Positions 17,177-26,169 of a DNA stretch of 58,215 nucleotides are shown here, one piece after another (within the stretch, counting starts at the first letter, position 1; each line of letters starts with the position of its first letter). The stretch comes from Tabrizicola sp. (GTDB lineage Bacteria; Pseudomonadota; Alphaproteobacteria; Rhodobacterales; Rhodobacteraceae). A program made the position numbers and the translations under genes. Below the pieces are notes generated by a model. It saw nothing but the letters and a program-made list of their open reading frames with translations. It did no database searches and was not told the origin of the DNA. The stretch is from NCBI RefSeq assembly GCF_016792905.1, contig NZ_JAEULP010000085.1:1-58215 (forward strand), in the 5' to 3' direction.

Positions 17177-19834
17177 TCAGCCGGTCCAGCCGAGGCCGGA
17201 GGCGATGCAGGTCATGGATTGCATGAGGGGGACGGTGGTGCCAGCGGCCCCGGTGCGGGACTGGCGGAGAAGGGTGATCTGCAGGTGGTTCAGCCGATCG
17301 AGCTGCGGGCGCAGATCCTCGCAGCGGGCCTGCATCTTCGGGAAGCGCAGGCCGAGCGCGGTGCCGGTGATGTCGCGCAGGGAGGCCAGCGCGGCGAAAT
17401 GTTCGGCCTGGATGCGCGACAGGATCGGCGTGCGGGTGGCAGGGTCTTCGACAAGGTCCGCATAGGCGGCAGCGATGTCCATGTCGGTCAGCATCAGCGA
17501 CTTTTCCACCTCGTCCACCATCAGGCGGAACAGGGGATGGCGGGTATACATGTCGGTCAGCAGGCGGTCGGCTTCGGGGCCGCGGACCTGGCGGAAGGCA
17601 CGGAGTGCCGAGCCGAAGCCGTACCAGCCGGTGATCATGTGGCGGTTCTGCGACCAGGCGAAGACCCAGGGGATCGCCCGCAGATCGCCCAAGCTGCGCG
17701 CGCCGAAGCGCCGGGCGGGACGCGAGCCGAGCTTCAGCATCGCCAGTTCCTCGACCGGGCTGGCCTGCTGGAAGTAGTCGAGGAAGCCGGGCATCCCGAG
17801 GAGAGAGACGTAAGCGGTCTGCGACAGGCCCGCGAGCGCTTCCAGCGCGTCGATATGTTCGGGGTCGGCGGCAGGCTGCACGCGGACCGGGAGGTGGCTC
17901 AGGACCGAAGACGCAAGGAGTTCGAGATTGCCGACGGCGGTGCCGCGGTTGGCGTATTTCGAGGAGACGACCTCACCCTGTTCGGTGATCCGCAACCGGC
18001 CCTGCACGGTGCCGACGGGCTGGGCCGCGATGGCCCGGCCGGTGGGCGCCCCGCCCCGGCTGACCGAGCCGCCGCGACCGTGGAAGAACACGGGCCGCAA
18101 GCGGTGGCGGGCGAGCGACTGGGTCAGGCGGCGCTGCGCCTTGTCCAGTTCCCAGGTGGAACAGAGGAAGCCGCCGTCCTTGTTGCTGTCGGAATAGCCG
18201 AGCATCACCTCGACCGTGCCGTCGCGTGACCGCAGCGAGCGTTCAGCGAGGGGAACTTCAAGCAGGGCATCGAAGACCTCGGGCGCGCGGCGCAGGTCGT
18301 CGATGGTCTCGAACAGCGGGACAACCTGGAGGTCCAGCTTTTCCGCCCCGAAGCCTGCATGGCGGGCGAGGAGGAAGATGGCGAGAAGGTCGTCGGCGGT
18401 GCGGGTCATCGAGAGGATGAAGGGGCCGATGGCCTCGGGGTCGTGGGATATCCGGGCCTCGCGGATGAGGGCGAGGAGGTCGAGCAGCTCCCGCGCCTCG
18501 GGCGTGAGGCGGGTGCGGTCGGCGTGGGTCAGCTCGGGGCGGCCAAGTTCGTCGCGCAGGCGGCGGGACCAGCCGGGTGTGCCGTAGGTGGGGGCCGAGC
18601 CGGTGAGCGACCAGAGTTCCGTGAGGACAGCCGTGGTGACAGTGGAATTTTGCCGGATGTCGAGGGTATGGGTGCGGAAGCCAAAGACTTGGGCCTGCCA
18701 GCGCAAGGGCGTCAGGTAGCGGGTGGCCAGCCGGTCGGCGCGGAGGGTGTGGAGGCCGTCTTCCAGCACGCGCAGGTCAGTTAGGAAATGGCTGACCGTG
18801 GGGTAGCCCCCTGCCCCGCCGCCCAGCATGGCTTGCAGCCGGTCGGCGATGGCGGTGAGGGCCTGTCGGAAGATCTCGCCCGGGTTGCGGGTCGCAAGGT
18901 CGGCGGCGCGGGGGCTTTGGGCGATGATCGCCTTGATGCGGGCCTCGACCTCGGCCGGAACCGGAGTGATCCGCGTGGTGATGCTGATCCGCGCGGCGGC
19001 TGTGGTAACCGCCTCGAGATAGCGGCCCAGGATCGCCCGGCGCGAGCGGTCGAGCGCGTCGCGGGTGGTGGCGGTGGTGACGTTCGGGTTGCCGTCACGG
19101 TCGCCGCCGATCCAGGAATGGAAGCGGATACAGGGGGTGATGGCGAGACCCTCGCCAAAACGGTCACTGGTGGCAGCGGTGAAGCGGTCGAAAAGCTGGG
19201 GCACGGCGTCGTAAAGCGCGTCGCGGAAGAATTGCAGGCCCCATTCGATCTCGTCGGCCAGACGGGGGCGTTCGATACGCAGCTCTCCTGTCATCCAGAG
19301 AAGGTCGATCTCACCTTCGACATCGGCGAGGATCTCGTCGCGTTCGCGTGGGGTCCAACGCTGGGTTTCAAGCGAGACGAGGAGCCGATAGATCCGGCGG
19401 TGGATTTCCAGCACGGTGACGCGCTTGGCCTCGGTCGGGTGGGCGGTGAGGGTGGGGCCGACGGAGAGGCGGGCAGAGAGCGCGGTGAAATCCTCACGCG
19501 TCATGGCCGGGTCGAGGGCGGCGAGTACTGCGGCGAAGCTGCCTTCCACGGCTTCGGGGCCTTCGGCGGCCTCGGTCATGCGGCGGGCGCGCATGGCGGC
19601 GTTTTCGTCAATGATCCTGTTGAGTTGGAACCAGATGTTCACAGCCTGCATCAACGGGATCGCAGCCTCTCCCGACCGGAGGTGCGCGGTCGGGGACAGC
19701 GCAGCCTCCAGCACCTCGGGCGCGCGGCGCTGGATCACGTTGCCCCAGAGGCGGCGCAGGTCGGCGCGGAGCGTGGCGGTATAGTCGTCGCCCTCTTCCG
19801 CCGCCGAGTCGGTCAGGTGCGGGGCGGCGGGCAT
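17177..19834 (-). CDS. ppc: phosphoenolpyruvate carboxylase
   Basis: Ppc makes oxaloacetate from PEP and bicarbonate, the CO2-fixing step of the serine cycle. The 885-residue protein has catalytic H132 in [11 protein letters not shown], the loops [11 protein letters not shown] and [15 protein letters not shown], and [12 protein letters not shown]. The ATG at 19834 begins one base past the preceding gene's stop codon, so translation is probably coupled; the open frame continues upstream but overlaps that gene. Oddly, the C-terminus reads SGLGWTG, where nearly all members end in NTG, a segment involved in catalysis. That could alter kinetics or regulation. Methylotroph Ppc enzymes are known to lack acetyl-CoA activation; I cannot tell here. 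Confidence 0.96.
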   Translation of the reverse strand: MPAAPHLTDSAAEEGDDYTATLRADLRRLWGNVIQRRAPEVLEAALSPTAHLRSGEAAIPLMQAVNIWFQLNRIIDENAAMRARRMTEAAEGPEAVEGSFAAVLAALDPAMTREDFTALSARLSVGPTLTAHPTEAKRVTVLEIHRRIYRLLVSLETQRWTPRERDEILADVEGEIDLLWMTGELRIERPRLADEIEWGLQFFRDALYDAVPQLFDRFTAATSDRFGEGLAITPCIRFHSWIGGDRDGNPNVTTATTRDALDRSRRAILGRYLEAVTTAAARISITTRITPVPAEVEARIKAIIAQSPRAADLATRNPGEIFRQALTAIADRLQAMLGGGAGGYPTVSHFLTDLRVLEDGLHTLRADRLATRYLTPLRWQAQVFGFRTHTLDIRQNSTVTTAVLTELWSLTGSAPTYGTPGWSRRLRDELGRPELTHADRTRLTPEARELLDLLALIREARISHDPEAIGPFILSMTRTADDLLAIFLLARHAGFGAEKLDLQVVPLFETIDDLRRAPEVFDALLEVPLAERSLRSRDGTVEVMLGYSDSNKDGGFLCSTWELDKAQRRLTQSLARHRLRPVFFHGRGGSVSRGGAPTGRAIAAQPVGTVQGRLRITEQGEVVSSKYANRGTAVGNLELLASSVLSHLPVRVQPAADPEHIDALEALAGLSQTAYVSLLGMPGFLDYFQQASPVEELAMLKLGSRPARRFGARSLGDLRAIPWVFAWSQNRHMITGWYGFGSALRAFRQVRGPEADRLLTDMYTRHPLFRLMVDEVEKSLMLTDMDIAAAYADLVEDPATRTPILSRIQAEHFAALASLRDITGTALGLRFPKMQARCEDLRPQLDRLNHLQITLLRQSRTGAAGTTVPLMQSMTCIASGLGWTG

Positions 19835-19835
19835 T

Positions 19836-20807
19836 TCAGGCCACCCGGTCGCGGGGGGTGCGGCCGTCGAAGAAAGCGGTGAGGTTGTCGAGAACCCGGA
19901 AGCCCATCGCCTCGCGGGTTTCGCGGGTGGCGGAGCCGAGATGCGGCAGAAGGACGAGGTTGTCGGCGTTGAGGAGCGCGTCGGGAACGGCAGGTTCGCG
20001 TTCGAAGACGTCGAGGCCTGCGCCGCCGATCGTGTTGAACCAGAGGCTCTGCGCGAGGGCGTGTTCGTCGACAACTTCGCCGCGGGCGGTGTTGATCAGG
20101 AAGGCGGTGGGTTTCATCAGGTCCAGCCGACGGGCGTTGATCAGGTGCCGGTTGGCCGCGCCGCCAGGACAGTGCAACGAGACGAAGTCGCAGTCCGGGA
20201 GCAGGTCCTCGATGGTCGGGACCTGGGTGGCATTGTAGCGGGCTAGGACCTCCGCCGGGACGGGGGAACGGTTCTGGACGAGGATCTTCATCCCGAAGCC
20301 GAAATGCGCGCGCTGCGCCATGGCCTGCCCGATGCGGCCGAAACCGATGATCCCCAGCGTCGCGCCCGAGACCTTGGTGCCGATCAGGTGGGTCGGGCGC
20401 CAGCCGGTCCAGCGGCCTTCGCGCAGCTCGCGCTCGCCCTCCCCTGCCCGGCGGGCCACCATGAGGAGCAGCGTCATCGCGATGTCGGCGGTGCATTCCG
20501 ACAGCACGTCGGGGGTGTTCGTCACCGCGATGCCGCGCGATTTGGCGGCATCGGTGTCGATATGGGCGAAGCCCACGCCGTAGTTGGCCAGAATCCTTGT
20601 GCGCGTCGACGATCCGTCAAAGACCGCCGCAGGAAGGCGGTCGGTGACGGTCGGCAAGATCGCGTCGTATTGGCCCATCGCGTCGCGCAGATCGGCTTGG
20701 GAGAGCGGCTGGTCCGAGGTGTTGAGATGCAGGTCGAAAACCTGCGCCATCTTCGCCTCGACCGCCTCCGGCCAGCGCCGCGTCACAAGGACTCTGGGTC
20801 TCGTCAT
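19836..20807 (-). CDS. D-2-hydroxyacid dehydrogenase, likely hydroxypyruvate/glyoxylate reductase
   Basis: The 323-residue protein is a D-2-hydroxyacid dehydrogenase of the glyoxylate/hydroxypyruvate reductase type. It has the Rossmann motif LGIIGFGRIGQAMAQ, the catalytic Arg in INTARGEVVDE, the Glu in VFEREPAVP and the His in LLPHLGSAT. In the serine cycle such an enzyme reduces hydroxypyruvate to D-glycerate. It lies between mtkB (11 bases upstream) and ppc (next start one base on), so context strongly supports this. The sequence looks closer to GyaR/GhrB-type reductases than to my memory of Methylobacterium HprA, so I leave the symbol empty. Confidence 0.9.
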   Translation of the reverse strand: MTRPRVLVTRRWPEAVEAKMAQVFDLHLNTSDQPLSQADLRDAMGQYDAILPTVTDRLPAAVFDGSSTRTRILANYGVGFAHIDTDAAKSRGIAVTNTPDVLSECTADIAMTLLLMVARRAGEGERELREGRWTGWRPTHLIGTKVSGATLGIIGFGRIGQAMAQRAHFGFGMKILVQNRSPVPAEVLARYNATQVPTIEDLLPDCDFVSLHCPGGAANRHLINARRLDLMKPTAFLINTARGEVVDEHALAQSLWFNTIGGAGLDVFEREPAVPDALLNADNLVLLPHLGSATRETREAMGFRVLDNLTAFFDGRTPRDRVA

Positions 20808-20818
20808 CGCATCCCCCT

Positions 20819-21712
20819 TCAGGCGGCGCGCTTGTTCAGGACGCGGGCGACGGTTTCGCCGATCACGCTTGGGTTCTCGGCCACGGTGACACCGGCGGCG
20901 GTGAGGATTTCCACCTTCTCCGACGCGCTTTCGCCGAAGGCCGAGATGATCGCGCCCGCATGGCCCATGGTTCGGCCCTTGGGTGCGGTCAGGCCCGCGA
21001 TATAGGCGATGACCGGCTTGGTCATATGCTCCTGGATATAGGCGGCGGCTTCTGCCTCTTGCGGGCCGCCGATTTCGCCGATCATGCAGATGATGTGGGT
21101 GTCGGGGTCGGCCTCGAAGCGTTCCAGGATGTCGCGGAAGGACGAGCCGTTGATCGGGTCGCCGCCGATGCCGACCGAGGTCGAGATGCCGATGCCACGG
21201 TCTTTCAACTGCTGCGCGGCCTCATAGCCCAAGGTGCCCGAGCGGCTGACGATGCCGACATTGCCCTGCAGGTAGATATGGCCGGGCATGATCCCCAGAA
21301 GCGCCTTGCCGGGGCTGATGGTGCCCGCGCAGTTCGGCCCGGTCAGGACCATGCGGCGTTCGCGGGGGTAGCGCATCATGTAGCGCTTGACCCGGATCAT
21401 GTCCTGCGCCGGGATGCCGTCGGTGATGCAGACGCAGTAGCGGACGCCCGCATCAGCGGCTTCCATGATGCTGTCGGCGGCAAAGGGCGGCGGCACGAAG
21501 ACGAGGCTCGTGTCGCAAGCCGTGGCGGCAGCCGCTTCTTTCATCGTGTTGAAGACCGGGATGCCCATGACGGTTTCGCCGCCCTTACCGGGCACGACCC
21601 CGGCGACGACATTGGTGCCGTAGTCGAGCATCTCCTTGGTGTGGAACTGCGCCATGCGGCCGGTGATGCCCTGCACGACGACGCGGCTGGAACGGTCGAG
21701 ATAGATGCTCAT
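20819..21712 (-). CDS. mtkB: malate-CoA ligase (malate thiokinase), alpha subunit
   Basis: This 297-residue protein belongs to the succinyl-CoA synthetase alpha family. CoA-binding sequence GITGRMAQFHTKEML lies near the N-terminus, and the active-site phosphohistidine is H251 in GRTMGHAGAI. Members beside sgaA, ppc and malyl-CoA lyase are malate thiokinases, which make malyl-CoA from malate, CoA and ATP. The distinction from succinyl-CoA synthetase rests on context: the normal sucCD would lie with the TCA genes elsewhere. Its ATG overlaps the mtkA stop by one base (TGATG), so the two subunits are coupled. Confidence 0.9.
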   Translation of the reverse strand: MSIYLDRSSRVVVQGITGRMAQFHTKEMLDYGTNVVAGVVPGKGGETVMGIPVFNTMKEAAAATACDTSLVFVPPPFAADSIMEAADAGVRYCVCITDGIPAQDMIRVKRYMMRYPRERRMVLTGPNCAGTISPGKALLGIMPGHIYLQGNVGIVSRSGTLGYEAAQQLKDRGIGISTSVGIGGDPINGSSFRDILERFEADPDTHIICMIGEIGGPQEAEAAAYIQEHMTKPVIAYIAGLTAPKGRTMGHAGAIISAFGESASEKVEILTAAGVTVAENPSVIGETVARVLNKRAA

Positions 21713-22908
21713 CAGACGGCCCTCATCATGGTGTTCTGCTTGCGGTCGTTCTTCCAGGCGGTCACGGCGCGTTCGGCGGCCTCCATCAGCGTGTTGGCGC
21801 GGATGATCGGCAGGCCGGACTTCGCGAGGATCTTCTGTCCCTCCTCGACGTTGGTGCCGGAGAGGCGGACGATCACGGGCACGTCGACCGGGTTCGCTGT
21901 CAGCGCCTGGACGACGCCCTCGGCCACCCAGTCGCAGCGGTTGATGCCGGCAAAGATGTTGACGAGGATCGCCTGGACGTTCTGGTCGGACATGACCAGA
22001 CGGAAAGCCTTGGCGACCCGCTCCGGGGTGGCGCCGCCGCCGATGTCGAGGAAGTTCGCCGGTTCACCCCCGGCCAGCTTGATCGTGTCCATCGTCGCCA
22101 TCGCCAGCCCCGCGCCGTTCACGATGCAGCCGATGTTGCCCGCAAGGCCGATATAGGCCAGCCCCCGGTCGGCAGCGCGGCTTTCGCGCGGGTCTTCCTG
22201 CGACTTGTCGCGCAGCTCCGCGATCTGCGGGTGGCGGAACAGCGCGTTGGTGTCGAAGGTCATCTTGGCGTCGAGTGCCAGGATGCGGTTGTCGGCGGTC
22301 ACGACCAGCGGGTTGATCTCGACCATGGTCGCGTCAAGCTCGCGGAAGGCGCGATAGCAGCCTTGCAGGGTGCGGACCATCTGCTGGGTCAGTGCGGGCG
22401 GGATGCCGAGGGCATAGGCAATCTCGCGGGCCTGGAATTCTTGCAGGCCGACCGCCGGTTCCACGGTGGACCGCGCGATGCTGTCGGGACGCGAGGCGGA
22501 GATTTCCTCGATCTCCATCCCGCCTTCGGAGGAGGCGACGATCATCACCCGCTGAGACGAACGGTCGAGAACGAAGCCAAGGTAGATCTCGCGGGTGAAG
22601 TCGACGGCATTCTCGACATAGACGCGGTAGATGCCCTTTCCCTCGGGCCCGGTCTGGTGCGTCACGATCTTGCGGCCGAACATCGCGTCGGTCGCTTCCT
22701 GGATCTCGTGTTCGGAATTGCAGAGCTTGACGCCACCGGCCTTGCCGCGGCCCCCGGCGTGGACCTGGGCCTTGACGATCCAGCGTTCGCCGCCCAGTTC
22801 ACGGGCGCGGTAGGCGGCCTGTTCGGGGCTGTAGGCCAGCGCGCCTGCCGGCACGGTGACGCCGAATTTGGCAAGGATTTCCTTGGCCTGATATTCGTGG
22901 ATGTCCAT
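21712..22908 (-). CDS. mtkA: malate-CoA ligase (malate thiokinase), beta subunit
   Basis: The 398-residue protein is an ATP-grasp subunit like SucC. It starts [17 protein letters not shown] and has [18 protein letters not shown] for nucleotide binding. Further on are VEINPLVV with metal-binding residues, and [16 protein letters not shown] and [16 protein letters not shown] in the C-terminal CoA-side domain. With MtkB it activates malate. It starts 12 bases after sgaA and its stop overlaps the mtkB start, all consistent with one serine-cycle operon. Confidence 0.91.
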   Translation of the reverse strand: MDIHEYQAKEILAKFGVTVPAGALAYSPEQAAYRARELGGERWIVKAQVHAGGRGKAGGVKLCNSEHEIQEATDAMFGRKIVTHQTGPEGKGIYRVYVENAVDFTREIYLGFVLDRSSQRVMIVASSEGGMEIEEISASRPDSIARSTVEPAVGLQEFQAREIAYALGIPPALTQQMVRTLQGCYRAFRELDATMVEINPLVVTADNRILALDAKMTFDTNALFRHPQIAELRDKSQEDPRESRAADRGLAYIGLAGNIGCIVNGAGLAMATMDTIKLAGGEPANFLDIGGGATPERVAKAFRLVMSDQNVQAILVNIFAGINRCDWVAEGVVQALTANPVDVPVIVRLSGTNVEEGQKILAKSGLPIIRANTLMEAAERAVTAWKNDRKQNTMMRAV

Positions 22909-22920
22909 TGGTTCCTCCCG

Positions 22921-24168
22921 TTATTCGGCAGCCAGTGCGGCGGTGTAGTGGCTTTCCAGCGCGCTGAGCGCCGTGTTTACGTCGACACCCGCGCCCATGG
23001 CGTTCATATCGGCGGCGAAGCGGGTCACGATCTCGGTGATCGCGGCTTCGCCGAGCTGGTTCAGGATGCCGATGCGGACCTGTACGGGCTCCGACAGCGT
23101 CGGCCAGATGCCGAAGCCCTTGGCGCGGCAGTTTTGCACCAGCTCCTTCTCGCGGCCCGCAAGCGACGGCGGCAGGTTCAGGACGACAAGGCTGGTCATG
23201 TTCGAGGTCACCTCGCAGCCAAGCGCCTGGACCGCCGTGCGCAGGGCGGCCTCGTGATGGGCGTAGTCGGCGGCCTTCTGCGCGCGGCCGTGCTGGAGGT
23301 TGATGCGCAGCGCCTCATGAAAGGCGGCGACGGCATAGCCGGAATGGGTGCGGTGATAGCTGCCCGCAGCCACGTCGCGGCCCTCGACGATGCCCCAGTG
23401 CCGGGCTTCGAGGATCGGGTTGTGGACATAGGAATAGCAGCCGTTGGCGCGCAGATGGGCGATGTAGCGGTCGGTGAAGCTGACCGGGGCATAGGTCAGC
23501 GGCAGGCACAGCACACCCTTCTGCGGGCAGGATGCCCAGCCCGCGACGCCGGGATAGTCGTCGATGGCGAAATCCGCGATCCCGAGCGAGGAGACGGCGT
23601 CGACAAGGCCCATCACGCCATGGCGGAGGCAGGCGTCGGAAAAGCCCTTCAGGTCGTTGATCCGGCCCGAGCCGGTCTCCCAATGCGCCATCACCGCCCA
23701 GGTGGGCTTGTGTTGGGCGAGCGCCTTCTCGACGATCTCGGCGGTGACGGACTGGCCGTGGGGGACGTTGATCACAGTCACGTTGGCGGGCTTGGGGTCC
23801 AGCGCGTTGGCCTTCAGGTCCTCGCGGCTGGCAGCTTTGGTACGGACGGTCAGGGCGTCGATGCCGCTGAAGGTGCCGTTGACGAAGCAGACAACAGTGT
23901 CGCCCGGCAGGATGGCGGAGAAAAGCGCGTCCAGCCCGCTAAAGCCGGTACCGCCGACGCCAAAGGTGTAGGTGTTCTTCGTGCCCCAGATCTTCCGCAA
24001 CATGTGCTTCGCTTCGACCATGCCGCGCAGCACGTCCGCCTGCATGTGGTCGGCGAGACCCGCGTTGGCGAAGCTGGCCAGAACGCGTACATCGGTGTTG
24101 CCGGGGCCAGGACCGGCGGCCAGGGTCTCGGGAATGGTGAGCTGCGGGTAAAGTTCGGTGTCGGTCAT
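22921..24168 (-). CDS. sgaA: serine-glyoxylate aminotransferase
   Basis: SgaA transfers the amino group of serine to glyoxylate, giving hydroxypyruvate and glycine. This is the first committed step of the serine cycle and regenerates the glycine used by GlyA. The 415-residue fold-type-I PLP enzyme has FGVGGTGFSGLDALF for cofactor phosphate binding, the Asp of GLVDAVSSLG, and the PLP lysine K217 in SCPQKGVLCLPL. The ATG at 24168 has a strong GGGAGGGG site; the frame stays open upstream into the regulatory gap but lacks coding character. It is the first gene of the minus-strand operon and faces the regulator gene across 270 bases. Confidence 0.93.
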   Translation of the reverse strand: MTDTELYPQLTIPETLAAGPGPGNTDVRVLASFANAGLADHMQADVLRGMVEAKHMLRKIWGTKNTYTFGVGGTGFSGLDALFSAILPGDTVVCFVNGTFSGIDALTVRTKAASREDLKANALDPKPANVTVINVPHGQSVTAEIVEKALAQHKPTWAVMAHWETGSGRINDLKGFSDACLRHGVMGLVDAVSSLGIADFAIDDYPGVAGWASCPQKGVLCLPLTYAPVSFTDRYIAHLRANGCYSYVHNPILEARHWGIVEGRDVAAGSYHRTHSGYAVAAFHEALRINLQHGRAQKAADYAHHEAALRTAVQALGCEVTSNMTSLVVLNLPPSLAGREKELVQNCRAKGFGIWPTLSEPVQVRIGILNQLGEAAITEIVTRFAADMNAMGAGVDVNTALSALESHYTAALAAE

Positions 24169-24365
24169 GCGGCGCCCCTCCCAAGGCCTTTGACGTCGGG
24201 TGGACTGCGGTCTTTGGAAGACCTGCGACCGTTCCGGGTGCAGCGGAAGAAAGGGTCGCGGGGTCTGCCGGGGACCATTGTCCTGCCGCCTAGAAAAGCG
24301 GCACTCGACACAGGCCACAACATCCCTATATCCTGCTTTTGGCATTCCATCAGGGTGGCATTGAA

Positions 24366-24383
24366 CCTACCCATATTGGTGGA
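24366..24383 (+). promoter_or_regulatory. imperfect palindrome, upstream copy of tandem operator
   Basis: CCTACCCATATTGGTGGA resembles the perfect palindrome that starts 43 bases downstream (CCTACCCAAATAGGTAGG at 24409). The two match at 14 of 18 positions and keep the CCTACC/GGT halves. The 43-base step is close to four helical turns, as for cooperative binding on one face. It lies between the divergent sgaA operon and the regulator gene. Confidence 0.55.
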
Positions 24384-24407
24384 TATGCTGCGGTATACAA
24401 TGAATTA

Positions 24408-24427
24408 CCCTACCCAAATAGGTAGGG
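24408..24427 (+). promoter_or_regulatory. perfect palindrome CCCTACC-N6-GGTAGGG at the regulator start
   Basis: Seven-base arms flank CAAATA. The right arm merges with the ribosome site (GGGAGGAG) of the regulator gene that starts at 24439. Bound protein, or a hairpin in the RNA, would hide the ribosome site, so autoregulation is likely. LuxR-type regulators commonly bind such dyads; the link is inference. Confidence 0.65.
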
Positions 24428-24438
24428 AGGAGCAATTG

Positions 24439-25086
24439 ATGGCGCTTTGGGATGATCAGCAAAAGGTGGTAGCGGTAACGCTGATGCTGGCCGACAGCAA
24501 CCCGCTGATGCTGACGGCAATGTCCGAGATCTTCGAGAAGGACCGCCGATTCTCGCTGGTGGCCACGGCGGCGACGGCGGAAGGCTTCCTTGGCATGGTG
24601 ATGCGGATGCCGGTGCAGGTGGGGGTGATCGACTGGAACCTGCCCGCGCTGGGGGGCGCGCGGCTGATCGACGTGCTGCGGGCGCAGGCCAGTCCACCGC
24701 GGCTGGTGGTCTATGCCGAGGATAGCGGGGACGTGCCCAGAAAGGCGATGGCGGCGGGGGCGGCGGGGTTCGTTGCGCGCTCCGAATCGGTGGAGCGACT
24801 CTTGGACACCTGCGTGGCGGTGGCGAAGGGGCAGATGGTGTTTCCGTTCCTGGACGTGCGCGGGTTGAAGCAGGATCCGATCGAGTCGCTTTCCCCGCGC
24901 GAGCGGACGCTGCTGGAGGCCTTGTCGAAAGGGCTGACCAACAAGGAACTGGCGCGCGAACTGGATATCAGCGCGAATACGGTGAAATTCCACCTGTCGA
25001 ACCTGTTCGAGAAGCTGTCGGTCAAGAACCGGGCGCAGGCGATTGCGTTCTTCTATGCCAACCGGGCGTCACGCGGGGAAATGTAG
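24439..25086 (+). CDS. LuxR/NarL-type regulator with degenerate receiver domain
   Basis: The 215-residue protein has a receiver-like domain (about 12-130) and a GerE/LuxR helix-turn-helix (about 148-210: LSPRERTLLEALSKGLTNKELA, ANTVKFHLSNLFEKL). The would-be phosphoacceptor D65 is present in GVIDWNLP. However the acidic pair is reduced to D19 followed by Ser, the conserved Thr/Ser is replaced around Y92-A93, and the conserved Lys is R114 in GFVARSES. It may therefore work without phosphorylation or sense another signal. No kinase gene is near. It sits between the divergent sgaA operon and mcl, so it probably controls the serine cycle. The ATG at 24439 has a strong GGGAGGAG site; the frame is open far upstream but only antisense to other genes. 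Confidence 0.9.
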   Translation: MALWDDQQKVVAVTLMLADSNPLMLTAMSEIFEKDRRFSLVATAATAEGFLGMVMRMPVQVGVIDWNLPALGGARLIDVLRAQASPPRLVVYAEDSGDVPRKAMAAGAAGFVARSESVERLLDTCVAVAKGQMVFPFLDVRGLKQDPIESLSPRERTLLEALSKGLTNKELARELDISANTVKFHLSNLFEKLSVKNRAQAIAFFYANRASRGEM

Positions 25087-25147
25087 GGGGCGCATTTTCC
25101 GGCTTGACGAACCGCCCCGGCATCGCGGATGCCTAGGGCGGGTGCAG

Positions 25148-25165
25148 CTCCTACCTTGGCAGGAG
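25148..25165 (+). promoter_or_regulatory. hairpin covering the mcl ribosome site
   Basis: CTCCTACCTTGGCAGGAG can pair CTCCT with AGGAG and CC with GG inside. The AGGAG at 25161-25165 is the only good ribosome site for the ATG at 25173. The fold would block initiation, hinting at translational control or simply chance in GC-rich sequence. It also contains CCTACC, the half-site seen in the palindromes upstream of the regulator. Confidence 0.4.
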
Positions 25166-25172
25166 CCCAAAC

Positions 25173-26150
25173 ATGTCTTTCCACGTCATCACGCAGGCGC
25201 CCGCGCGCCTGAACCGCAGCGAGCTGGCCGTTCCGGGCAGCGCCCCCCAGATGTTCGAGAAGGCCGCCGCGTCCGACGCGGACGTGATCTTCCTGGACCT
25301 GGAGGATGCCGTCGCGCCCGACGACAAGGCGCAGGCCCGCAAGAACATCATCAAGGCACTGAACGAGATCGACTGGGGCAAGAAGACCATGTCGGTGCGG
25401 ATCAACGGTCTCGACACGCATTACATGTACCGCGACGTGGTGGATGTGGTGGAACAGGCCGGGGAGCGGTTGGACCTGATCATGATCCCGAAGGTCGGGA
25501 CGGCGGCGGACGTCTATGCGGTCGACATGATGGTCACGCAGATCGAGGATGCGAAGGGCCTGAAGAAGCGGATCGGCTTCGAGCACATCATCGAGACGGC
25601 GCTGGGGATGCAGAACGTCACCGAGATTGCGGGCGCGTCGAAGCGGAACGAGTCGCTGCATTTCGGGGTGGCGGACTATGCCGCCTCGACCCGGGCGCGG
25701 ACGACGATCATCGGCGGGGTGAACCCGGACTATTCGGTGCTGACCGACAAGCTGGAGGATGGCACCCGCGCGGTGCATTGGGGCGATATGTGGCACTATG
25801 CGCTGGCCCGGATGGTGGTGGCGGCGCGGGCGAACGGGCTGCGGCCGGTGGATGGGCCGTTCGGCGACTTTTCGGACCCGGATGGGTATCGGGCGGCGGC
25901 GAAGCGGGCGGCGGTCTTGGGCTGCGAGGGGAAGTGGGCGATCCACCCGAGCCAGATCGCGCTGGCGAACGAGGTGATGAGCCCGTCCGAGGCCGAGGTC
26001 ACGCGGGCCAAGCGGATCCTGGAGGCGATGGCGCAGGCCGCGGCCGAGGGCAAGGGGGCGGTGTCGCTGGACGGGCGGCTGATCGACTATGCCTCGATCC
26101 GGCAGGCGGAAGTGCTGGTCCAGAAAGCGAAGCAGATCGCCGGGGCGTGA
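25173..26150 (+). CDS. mcl: malyl-CoA lyase
   Basis: Mcl splits malyl-CoA into acetyl-CoA and glyoxylate, closing the serine cycle. The 325-residue HpcH/HpaI-fold protein has the family motifs VIFLDLEDAVAPDDK (about 38-52), substrate R76 in SVRINGLDTHYMYRD, the metal ligand E141 in HIIETALGM, and GKWAIHPSQIALANEV. From memory it resembles serine-cycle MclA of Methylobacterium (ELAVPGS, ADYAASTRAR, GGVN-DYSVLTDK) more than Rhodobacter Mcl1 of the ethylmalonyl-CoA pathway. It stands alone on the plus strand, 86 bases after the regulator. Confidence 0.95.
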   Translation: MSFHVITQAPARLNRSELAVPGSAPQMFEKAAASDADVIFLDLEDAVAPDDKAQARKNIIKALNEIDWGKKTMSVRINGLDTHYMYRDVVDVVEQAGERLDLIMIPKVGTAADVYAVDMMVTQIEDAKGLKKRIGFEHIIETALGMQNVTEIAGASKRNESLHFGVADYAASTRARTTIIGGVNPDYSVLTDKLEDGTRAVHWGDMWHYALARMVVAARANGLRPVDGPFGDFSDPDGYRAAAKRAAVLGCEGKWAIHPSQIALANEVMSPSEAEVTRAKRILEAMAQAAAEGKGAVSLDGRLIDYASIRQAEVLVQKAKQIAGA

Positions 26151-26154
26151 CGGG

Positions 26155-26169
26155 TGTCCACGGTGGACA
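26155..26169 (+). repeat. perfect 15-bp palindrome after mcl
   Basis: TGTCCAC-G-GTGGACA starts five bases after the mcl stop codon. A GAAAA follows rather than a T-run, so it is a poor intrinsic terminator. The 10-mer GGGTGTCCAC recurs at 26244-26253, 92 bases on. Confidence 0.6.

Noticed and set aside
20819-22908. Ordinary TCA-cycle succinyl-CoA synthetase (sucCD)
   Set aside because: The sequences belong to that superfamily, but they sit in a serine-cycle operon without sucAB or mdh, so malate thiokinase is preferred. The call depends on context.
22231-24438. N-terminal extension of the LuxR-type regulator
   Set aside because: The frame is open for about 730 codons upstream but runs antisense through mtkA and sgaA. 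A strong ribosome site at 24439 gives the normal length.
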